NCBI GenBank assembly: GCA_024734495.1
Contig: JALMQS010000153.1
Coordinates: forward strand, 8,209,294-8,273,293
Source: Forficula auricularia
Taxonomy: Eukaryota > Arthropoda > Insecta > Dermaptera > Forficulidae
Direction: 5' to 3'
Length of the DNA: 64,000 nucleotides
Position numbers and translations under genes: made by a program. Numbering within the stretch: position 1 is the stretch's first letter; each line of letters starts with the position of its first letter. A model generated the notes under the pieces. The model did no database searches. It was not told the DNA's origin and saw nothing but the letters and a program-made list of their open reading frames with translations. This document shows positions 57,601 through 64,000 of this stretch, in pieces.

Positions 57601-60600
57601 GCACATGGAATGAAAAAATAATATGGTGTGTTTTTTCTATTTTGGAATGTTATATCAATTACAGTTTTAAAAAGTATTTACTACACAAAATTTTACTAAC
57701 ATTTTCAAATTATATCATTTCTAATAGAATTATTTAATCTACACATTAAATAATAATTAAAAAGTTGTAGGGAAATAAGTACAATATCTTATGCAAATGA
57801 TTTTTATTTTTTGCCAACGTTTCGTCAACTTTGTTGACTTCCTCAGTGCTCAAATAAATTAACTTCCTTGCATATTTGTCATTTTATCAATATTCTTCTT
57901 AGCAAACATATCAGGCCAGTCATCAAACAGTTTGATAATATTTTGAAACTGTTTGATGACTGGCCTGATATGTTTGCTAAGAAGGAATATTGATAAAATG
58001 ACAAATATGCAAGGAAGTTGATTTATTTGAGCACTGAGGAAGTCAACAAAGCTGACGAAACGTTGGCAAAAAATAAAAATTGTTTGCATAAGATATTGTA
58101 CTTATTTCCCTACAACAACTTGATTAATTTAATCGATGGACATAAATAATCAAAATAATTAAATAATAATTATAACATTATTATTATTCAGTTCCATTAT
58201 CAGTATTAGATGTAACAAATTAGAGGAAAAAAGGAACAATTAAACACCGTGTTAAAATATGCGACCAATTGCAACGTTTCGCCAATTTATTGTGGCTTCA
58301 TCAGGCTCTTGATCAAATTTTTAAAACACTTCGTCATTAAATTCTTTTCTTGCTAATTAGAATAAAAAAAAAAAATTGATTAAGTACCTGATGAGGCCAC
58401 AATGAATTGGCGAAACGTTGCAATTGGTCCCATGTTTTAGCACGGTGTTTGATTGTTCCTTTTTTCCTCTGATTTGTCACATCTAATAATTAAAACATAT
58501 ACATCTATTTTCCTAATCATGGAGGTAAAATTGTCTTACATAATCACATAAACATTAAACTATTAATCAATTACCTGTATAATAATTTTGATTTTATGTG
58601 CAAGAAATAAAATAGAGGGTATATAAATGAGGCTATGAGCGCGATAGTGGACTAACCCACAAAATTATAATTTTGAATAAAAGATTCACGGGTTTTTGGA
58701 CAATTTTTTTTTTATTAATGTTAAATATCATTTTTCGTACGACGTTTCGTCCTTTTTCAGGGCTTTTTCAAGTACTCAATTACTTAAAACATTAATCTTT
58801 GATAAAATAGTGAAATCATCGAGACAATAAATAGTGTATTCATAATATTCATCCTATAATAAGTTAACAATTTTCAAAAAACAATCTTAAATCATAGAGA
58901 AATTTTTTTTTTTTTTATGTTTTTTAATGTTTTAAGTAATTGAGTACTTCAAAGGGTCCTGAAAAGGGACGAAACGTCGTACGAAAATTGATATTTAGCA
59001 TTAATAAGGAAAATTGTCCAAAAACCCCTGAATCTTTTATTTATTATTAAAAAATGGACATGAACAAACTAAAATTATAATTTTGGTTTATCTGCGGAAT
59101 TAGTCTATTTTGCACTCATGGTATCATTCTATTTCTTTTTTTGCCTATTTTCTTCATAAATTCTTATATATTTATACTAATAAATATCTCATACACTTAT
59201 TTACATTTATTTCCCACTCGCATTACATTTGATACTAATACTCTTTTTAATATAAATTTAGAGCTACTGCCTAAAAAAATTATTGAAATATATTGTATAC
59301 TACTATTTAGCTATTAAATAAATAAAATTCTTCGATTTAATTGTAGTTCTTGTGGCTAACATTTGAGAAGCTCTTAAAATACAATATATATTTTTAAAGA
59401 TAAGAGTAAATAGATATTTTATTTAATATGGATTTACTATGAGTTAAGGATACTGATACCCCAGTATCCTTAACTCATAGTAAATCCATATTAAATAAAA
59501 TATCTATTTACTTATATCTTTATTAAAGATGTTTCACCTTGCACCAACACCACAATCTCTACTGATTATATATTTTTTTTTTATGTTAGAGTTATTTATT
59601 TAAATATTATTTCTAAATAAAAGGAAATTTTAATTTGTTTAAATTATATTTATACCAGGTGAGTTTTTTTTTATCTTGAGACAGTCTTATATCTCAAAAT
59701 CAGTGCATTGTATGAAAAAAGTTTCAAATAAAAGTTTATTTGGATTAAGGGGTAAACTAAACTACGCTATGGTTTGTCGACCTAGAACAAACTTTCAAGG
59801 GTGTTTCGATGTCAAGTTCTGTTTTTTAAATGGAAACCTATATTTTTCTACAAAAAAAAAAAAAAAAAAAAAAAACTGAACAACTTTAGTAATAACTATT
59901 TTTTTATACATCAAAGAAAAAAAATATTCAATCAATTAGATCTCTAAAAAAAATCCTAATAATTATTTTTAACAATCATTCAACTTAATTATCAAATAAT
60001 AATGATAAAATATTTAATTATTAAATGAATATTTTAATAATAATTAACAATTTTTTGCAACGAAATTTTCTCTGGAGAGAGACGGACTGGTAAAAATTAT
60101 AATTGAATGTAATGGAGGGCAGTCCGGAGGTAGTGAGGAAGGAAAAAATTAACACATATAAAATGGGGTGTAATTTATTGGAATCCTTCCTCCTTTCCTT
60201 TCAAACCGACGTTTCGGAGGATTTTTCCCTCCTTCAGGGTTTCAAAGGGTCAATGAATGAGGCAAATGAGGTGTTTCCTTCTTCTCTCCGCAGTAGTGTT
60301 CAAAAACTTTCTTCATTTTTAACAAAGGCATAGAAAAACAAATTTTTTTCCTTCTTTTCTTAATTAGATTAGATTAGATCTAATTAAGAAGAAGGAAAAA
60401 AAAATTGTTTTTCTATGCCTTGTTGAAAATTTCGAACACTACTGCGGAGAAAGAGAAACATTTTATTTGTTTCATTCATTGACCCTTTGAAACCCTGAAG
60501 AAGGAAAAATCCTCCGAAACGTCGGTTTGGGGGGAAAGGAGGAAGATTCCAATAAATTACACCTTGTTTTATATGTGTTAATTTTTTCTTTCCTCACTGC

Positions 60601-61460
60601 CTCTGGGCTGCCTTCCATTACATTCAATTATAATTAACAATTTAATAATTTTTCGACACTGCTCTGTGAAATTCCAAAGTCTAATCGCAAGTCTTCTGGA
60701 TGAATTCCAATTCCAATTTCGTTATTTTAGCCTGTTTCAGTTTCTTCGTAGCTTTTACTTTTCTTGTTTTTTAATAGATTTACAACACGATCAAATGAAG
60801 CTCCTAACGTCAAAATTATTAATTATTATTAAATTATTTATTTAATAATTAAATATTTGATAATTAAGTTGAATGATTGTTAAAAATAATTATTAAGATG
60901 TTTTTTTGAGATCTAATTGATTTAATTTTTTTTTTTATTTGATGTCGAATAAAAAATAGTTCTAATGAAAGTTGTTCAGTTTTTTTTCTAGATTAAGAAT
61001 ATGTACATATAGGTTTTCATTTAAAAACCAAACTTCACCTCGAAGTACCCTTGAAGGTTTGTTCTAGGTCGAGAGACAATTTAGTTTCCCCCTTGATATG
61101 AATAAACTTTTATTTGAAACTTTTTTCATAAAATGCACTGTTTTTGAGTTATAAGACTGTCTCAAGATAAAAAACTCATATATTTTTTGGATATTATTGA
61201 TTTAAAAGAGTGAATCTTTAATCACAAAATACATACTATAATATAGTATGTATTTTGTGATATACAATTTTTCATAAAAAAATAACTATGACATTTCATA
61301 AATTTTATCGTTTATTTATTATTAATAAAGTCTGTTCTTTTTACAGGGTAATAAAGTAGAAGAAGCTAAGAAAATGATCGAAACAGCCCAACTCAAATTG
61401 GTAATGCAGAATGATCTCGATTCGGCTGCAAGAGAGATAGTTAAATTATCTAAATCTTAA
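45692..61460 (+). CDS. SUCLA2: Succinate-CoA ligase (ADP-forming) beta subunit, two alternative 3' ends
   Basis: Mitochondrial TCA-cycle enzyme: succinyl-CoA + ADP + Pi to succinate + ATP + CoA, with an alpha partner. Shared exons: 45692-45754, 46007-46248, 47257-47419, 47481-47583, 50428-50586, 50658-50801, 50874-50995, 55892-56050; all phases fit (385 codons). The last exon is either 56372-56536 (439 aa) or 61347-61460 (422 aa). Seen: short presequence; [14 protein letters not shown] (ATP-grasp); [45 protein letters not shown]. Residues in the grasp domain look A-type. Introns hold many transposons. A 5' UTR exon may lie near 45430-45540; not resolved. Confidence 0.95.
47636..48323. mobile_element. 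TTAA-site MITE, diverged copy D
   Basis: GGTAGTTGTTTCGCGAC and GAAACAACTACC ends between TTAA sites. It lies in SUCLA2 intron 4. The interior differs from copies A-C. Confidence 0.75.
48324..49837. other. Intron sequence, no gene
   Basis: AT-rich. 48880-48965 resembles 17580-17665. About 49020-49510 holds a diverged repeat (ACCATTTCGAGC; two related blocks at 49225-49360 and 49395-49520). Nothing coding. Confidence 0.5.
49838..50130. repeat. Helitron-type minisatellite array
   Basis: About 2.5 units of ~120 bp with ACCAAACTCAACCAAATTTT, AGAAATGCAAAAA and G-runs. Same unit as in the Helitrons. Confidence 0.85.
51421..51607 (-). mobile_element. Hammerhead-bearing element I inside the Helitron
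   Basis: Interrupts the Helitron between CAAATAACTC and its continuation AAATAACTCCTAAAC (ATAACTC appears on both sides). Short arms TATTGAAGGAAACAATAAAA. One ribozyme-like motif, minus strand. Confidence 0.75.
51486..51528 (-). ncRNA. Hammerhead ribozyme candidate with complete stem III
   Basis: Minus strand: CTGATGA, one extra A, stem II GAGGGC/GCCCTC (loop AAA), GAAA, stem III AC-TATA-GT, cleavage site GTC, then TC. All invariant core residues are present. Stem I near the core has only A-T and G-C pairs, with weaker distal pairing. Cleavage would fall after the C at 51490. This is the strongest single motif in the window. Confidence 0.7.
52390..52920. mobile_element. Foldback X2
   Basis: Arms of over 200 bp (ATAATCATAAGTTTCCGATA...) with a short centre around 52610-52700. 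Followed at 52920-53090 by half of foldback Y and at 53085-53215 by another X-type arm. Confidence 0.8.
53227..53610. mobile_element. Foldback with GTGACGTCA arms
   Basis: Outer GTGACGTCAC / GTGACGTCAT and inner TTAGGATGTATTCAGTTCG / CGAACTGAATACATCCTAA pair around a GC-richer centre. Non-coding. Confidence 0.75.
53617..54242 (-). mobile_element. Helitron-like family 2, minus-strand copy
   Basis: Minus strand starts TCTTATCATATTAAACGTG and ends ACCGAGCATCGCTCGGTGTTC. Contains one degraded CTGAAGAAGGA...CCTTCGAATTG motif at about 53865-53900 (plus strand). Confidence 0.7.
54426..55712 (+). mobile_element. Mariner (mellifera-type), apparently intact
   Basis: 1287 bp; terminal repeats share TTGGCAACTAAGTAATTGC; TA at 54424 and 55713. 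One uninterrupted transposase gene. Confidence 0.96.
54610..55638 (+). CDS. Mariner transposase, full length
   Basis: 342 residues, the usual mariner length (about 340-350). The N-terminal paired helix-turn-helix (residues about 1-110) is followed by the linker W-V-P-H-E-L. The catalytic DD34D triad is complete: D in T-G-D-E-K-W, D in F-H-H-D-N-A-R-P-H, and D in [11 protein letters not shown], with exactly 34 residues between the second and third. The start ATG was chosen because it aligns with family N-termini ([10 protein letters not shown]) and follows the leader; upstream ATGs are in other frames. It cuts and pastes DNA at TA sites in the nucleus. No lesion seen, so it may be active. Confidence 0.95.
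   Translation: MENQKEHFRHILLFYFRKGKNASQAHKKLCAVYGDEAFKERQCQNWFAKFRSGDFSLKDEKRSGRPVEVDDDLIKAIIDSDRHSTTREIAEKLHVSHTCIENHLKQLGYVQKLDTWVPHELKETHLTQRINICDLLKKRNENDPFLKRLITGDEKWVVYNNIKRKRSWSRPGEPAQTTSKAGIHQKKVLLSVWWDYKGIVYFELLPPNRTINSVVYIEQLTKLNNAVEEKRAELTNRKGVVFHHDNARPHTSLVTRQKLLELGWDVLPHPPYSPDLAPSDYFLFRSLQNSLNGKNFNNDDDVKLYLIQFFANKNQKFYERGIMMLPERWQKVIDQNGQYITE
56372..56536 (+). other. SUCLA2 alternative last exon A
   Basis: Acceptor TGCCAATGTAG; encodes 54 residues starting G-S-M-V-D-E-A-K and including [13 protein letters not shown] and the extended tail D-I-T-F-E-I-P-I typical of the ADP-forming subunit. AATAAA at 56762. Confidence 0.9.
56540..57761. other. SUCLA2 exon A 3' flank, no further gene
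   Basis: AT-rich. An open stretch at 57273-57536 is Phe/Leu-rich from T-rich DNA and has no recognised motif. Confidence 0.5.
57816..57856 (-). ncRNA. Hammerhead-like motif, element D left arm
   Basis: Minus strand: CTGAGGA, extra A, six-pair stem II with AAA loop, GAAA, C-GTT. Distal stem I TTTATTT/AAATAAA. Loopless stem III. Confidence 0.55.
58024..58074 (+). ncRNA. Hammerhead-like motif, element D right arm
   Basis: Same layout on the plus strand; stem II is GTCAAC/GCTGAC with one mismatch. Core residues complete. Confidence 0.5.
58262..58318 (-). ncRNA. Hammerhead-like motif, element E left arm
   Basis: Minus strand: CTGATGA, extra A, GCCA/TGGC stem II, GAAA, C-GTT. Stem I pairs GC/GC, then an internal loop, then six pairs (GATCAA with TTGGTC, one G-T). 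Confidence 0.55.
58380..58432 (+). ncRNA. Hammerhead-like motif, element E right arm
   Basis: CTGATGAGGCCACAATGAAT then TGGCGAAACGTTGC. Core intact, stem I weaker than on the left arm. Confidence 0.5.
58656..59092. mobile_element. Foldback element F
   Basis: Arms with AAAATTATAATTTTG and TACGACGTTTCGTCC (mirrored). The core is degraded to CTGAAAAAGGACGAAACGTC. Confidence 0.75.
59395..59515. repeat. Near-perfect ~50-bp-arm palindrome
   Basis: Left arm ends AGTTAAGGATACT; the right arm begins AGTATCCTTAACT; the spacer is about 8 nt. It is followed by ATGTTTCACCTTGCACC, similar to sequence after the palindrome at 63867. Confidence 0.85.
60096..60636. mobile_element. Foldback element G
   Basis: Arms start ATTATAATTGAATGTAATGG. 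Each holds CCCTGAAG(A/G)AGG...TCCTCCGAAACGTCGG. Confidence 0.85.
60486..60532 (+). ncRNA. Hammerhead-like motif, element G right arm
   Basis: CTGAAGA core, short imperfect stem II (AGGA/TCCT plus CC), GAAA, C-GTC. Stem I AAACC/GGTTT is a perfect five-pair helix directly at the core. Confidence 0.5.
61221..61261. repeat. Perfect 20-bp-arm palindrome
   Basis: ATCACAAAATACATACTATA, one A, then its exact complement. It ends 85 bp before the acceptor of SUCLA2 exon B. Confidence 0.95.
61347..61460 (+). other. SUCLA2 alternative last exon B
   Basis: Acceptor TTCTTTTTACAG, same phase 0 and same first Gly as exon A. Encodes 37 residues ([23 protein letters not shown]) homologous to exon A but without the long tail, closer in length to GTP-type or bacterial beta subunits. 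Stop TAA 61458; AATAAA at 61798. Confidence 0.85.
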
Positions 61461-62087
61461 ACATAATGTTTACTCATTAAACCATCAATAACAAATTATT
61501 GTTTTTTAAAATTTAATTAAATTATTAAATGATTCCTATTTATTTCCTTTCTCGATAAGTTATTGCCTTCTTCTAGTCGACTTCTCTTTTAAATTCAACG
61601 ATTTAACTTTTTCTCTTTTATTTATTTATTATTTATATTTAATTTAACTATAATTTCTTCTAAAAATTTGTATCTATTCACAATTTATGAATGTTTACAA
61701 CTATTATTTTTATCAAATTTCTTGTTTTTTTTTTTAAATATATTAAGAAATTAAACCTAAATAATCTTATTATTGTTGTATTTAAATTTTAATAAGAAAT
61801 AAATTTATTTATTCTATAAATTGAGGTTTTAAATGAAATTTTTTAATATAGCCTTAAATTAATAATTTATTATTGAAGAGTAACAATTATATTATCATTA
61901 ATATTAATTAATATGTTAAATGTTATTTATTACCTATCATGAATAAAGAATATAAAATAGATTAATTAAAATTTTAAATTATTATTTGTATTAAATTATT
62001 CTTGACTACCAAGATCGGTAAATTCGATAAATCTTAATTGCATTGTTTTTATTCTCAAGCAAGTGTAGAGATTCTAGATGCTTTTCA

Positions 62088-62655
62088 TCTACATATATAT
62101 ATAAAATTAACGTTTTGTCTGTATATTGCTCCAAATAGCCCCAGATTTTGGATGTAGACCTTTCATATAAAAACGGCTGGAGGTATTTTTATGAAATTTC
62201 ATATTTGGATCAAATGTCTTAAAACTTGAAATGTTAGCTATAGATCATTTTGATATTTTGACCCCAAAAGGAGATGGGGATGGGGGGAGCAACTAATTGA
62301 AATTATCAAATAACTCCTAAACTATTAACTGTACGGTAAATTCTGTTAGAAGAAAAATTATAGAGGAAATGATTTCTGACAACATTTGTTTGAAGAAATT
62401 CGCAAAAAAAAAATGAAAATTCTAGCCCTTTGGACCAAACTCAACCAAATTTTATATACATAATCTTTGGGCTTCTAGAGAAATAGAAATGGGGTGGACA
62501 GTGACCGGGGACAGGGTTGGTGTGGTGGAGAGTGATCAGATGGCGGAGGGGTGGGGGCCGGGTTTGGGGACAGAGTCGGTGGGATGGAGAGTGGTTGGAG
62601 GTGGAGGAGGAGAGAGTGTTCACTGTTCAGGAGCCTAGCAAGAGGCCAGCCGATT
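62088..62655 (+). mobile_element. Helitron, diverged, 3' end degraded
   Basis: TC-TACATATATATATAAAATT start and GTTTTGTCTGTATATTGC; internal words as in other copies. The expected hairpin is only partly recognisable near 62632 (CCTAGCAAGAGGCCAGCC). Confidence 0.7.
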
Positions 62656-64000
62656 TTCTGTTATGACAGCGATGAAAAACAAATACGATCTCAGAGCTAC
62701 GAAATTCAAAAATTAAGCTCGATACAGGCTAGAAGAAAACCAGCAAGTTTTTGGTTGACATTTAAATGAAAGATTTTCTCAAAAAACGGCTCTAAAGATT
62801 TTTTTTTTTTTAATCAGTTTATTTATCAAGTGTCATAAGTTAGTCGTGTATAAATTTCAATCCGATTGAAATAAAGGAAGGGGGTGTAAATTAGGAGTGT
62901 CGAAAAAAATATTTGAATAGTCCATATCTCGTATACGGTAAGTCGCGGGCCTTTGAAATTTGAAATTTAAAGTATCTATGGTAGAGAGTAGAATAAGTGC
63001 CTCAATATTTTGGCTAAAATCGAAGAAGTGGAAGTACATGTTTACTTGGAGATTTTTGGAATTTTCTCAAAACAGCTTCTATGATTTTTTTAATAATCAG
63101 TACACTTATAAAATATTTAAGTTTGGCAATATTGCTGTTATATTCCCGTAACATTGGTAATATTGCTCCAATGTTCCTGCAACATTGGCAATGTTGCTGC
63201 AAGGTCCAGAGGCAGACATTGCTGCAAGGTTTAATAATGCAATGTAATATTGCTGCAACATTCATTTCTGTCTCGGTAACTGCCCCATGCTTTTGATTGA
63301 ACCGGAATTACCTATATTTAATCTAAGCCTCTTGATTTTTTCCATTTTTCTCAAAATGTTGTCTGGGGAAACCCAAATTGAAGTAATAATCTAAGAGCTA
63401 CTGACCATTTTGGAAGATGATTTTAGAATCCAAATAACATCTCTCATACTGTACTATGATCAACACACAACCCGAAAGTCAAATTCCTACTAGCCAAATC
63501 GAGTAGTTTTTAGGGGTAGTTAATCGACCCCTGAAAATGTCAATAAAATACCATTTTAAAATGGTTAAATTTGATTTCAAAACATTTCCAATGACAATAC
63601 TTAGTATTTTATAAGAAAGGCAGAATTTTTGACATTTTTGTATAAAAAAATTGAAAATAAGCACCCAAAATGGGGGGAGGGTAAAAAATGAGTGGCGGAT
63701 CATAGGATGAGTGGAATGAGCAGCTGCAGGGAGGGGGGGGGGGCGTGCTTGTAAGGGGACCACAAAAATGGCCGATTGTGTTATAGTGTTTTCTTAAACA
63801 TTGTTTTATAACACTTGTATTCAATTTTGTTAATAAGTACCAAAATTTGGATATAATCGTTCTTAATTAATTAATAAAGTAAAGGGAGTGTAGTTTCACA
63901 ATGAAACTATACTCCCTTTACTTTATTAATTAATTTCATGTTTCACCTAAAACCTACACCACTATCCCTAAGTAAATTAATAGTTCATGGTTCAGAATTT
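62656..64000. other. Right-edge region, repeats only
   Basis: 62770-62905 matches the interior of Helitron-like family 2 (ACGGCTCTAAAGATT, AAGTGTCATAAGTTAGTCGT). 63120-63280 is a diverged GCAATATTGC-type MITE. 63867-63933 is a palindrome with about 32-bp arms (AGTAAAGGGAGTGTAGTTTC). No gene seen. Confidence 0.6.

Larger units (their letters stand above)
57762..58145. mobile_element. Foldback element D, both ribozyme arms intact
   Basis: Arms 57762-57930 and 57945-58119 (AGTTGTAGGGAAATAAGTAC), then a one-sided tail TTTAATCGATGGACATAA shared with element C. Each arm has CTGAGGA, GTCAAC-AAA-GTTGAC (one G-C changed to G-C/C on the right arm), GAAACGTTGGC. Confidence 0.85.
58190..58492. mobile_element. 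Foldback element E
   Basis: Arms begin near AGATGTAACAAATTAGAGG and GGAACAATTAAACACCGTG, mirrored to about 58492. Relative of element B at 14565, but here the ribozyme cores are intact. Confidence 0.85.
59656..61182 (-). mobile_element. Long-TIR element, copy 2
   Basis: Terminal arms match the 25987-27368 element (GTGAGTTTTTT, ATCTTGAGACAGTCTTATA). Foldback G is inserted within. A minus-strand segment at about 60720-60640 reads G-I-H-P-E-D-L-R, matching a decayed frame in copy 1. Confidence 0.75.

Overview
This is an AT-rich eukaryotic nuclear window, most likely from an insect or another arthropod. Its genes have GT-AG introns, and it carries mellifera- and mauritiana-type mariner elements, piggyBac, Tc1 and hAT remnants, Helitrons, tRNA-derived SINEs and 5'-truncated LINEs. 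The chaperonin gene begins V-S-L-N-P-V-R after its first codon, a form I associate with insect CCT2. The order cannot be fixed from sequence alone.

Four host genes can be read. (1) HDAC11, minus strand, 5' half only (about 21-4163), runs off the left edge. (2) CCT2, the TCP-1 beta subunit, plus strand: coding exons at 11180-20640 and a probable ATG-only first exon near 9836. (3) A gene at 25519-37266 with a UAP56-binding-like N-terminus (S-L-D-E-I-I) and a T-L-S-E-R-F C-terminus, like mRNA-export adaptors of the UIF/FYTTD1 kind; its middle is a tandem array of 111-nt phase-1 cassette exons. (4) SUCLA2, the ADP-forming succinyl-CoA ligase beta subunit (45692-61460), has eight shared exons and two homologous alternative last exons about 4.8 kb apart.

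Most of the rest is mobile DNA, often nested with empty sites visible. An intact mariner (54426-55712) sits inside a 166-bp-class MITE whose unoccupied copy is at 27802-27967. A CR1/Jockey-like LINE (6125-7510, 6-bp duplication) splits an older LINE on the opposite strand. An RTE-like LINE (28350-30409) has an 11-bp target duplication. Around 25.8-28.1 kb several inverted-repeat elements and a SINE are nested in one another. Two Helitron-like families recur. One has a TC start and a CTAG end after a GC-rich hairpin; the other ends in an ACCGAGC...GCTCGGT hairpin.

The most striking system is a set of inverted-repeat (foldback) elements at 10.3-11.1, 14.6-14.9, 20.9-21.2, 51.0-52.3, 57.8-58.1, 58.2-58.5, 58.7-59.1 and 60.1-60.6 kb, plus a single-motif copy at 51.4-51.6 kb. 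Their arms differ in sequence but repeatedly carry the same core, CTGANGA - stem II - GAAAC(N)GTH, with compensated stem I and stem II pairing. This is hammerhead ribozyme architecture with a reduced stem III, as described for variants linked to Penelope-like retroelements. The 51.5 kb copy has a complete small stem III.
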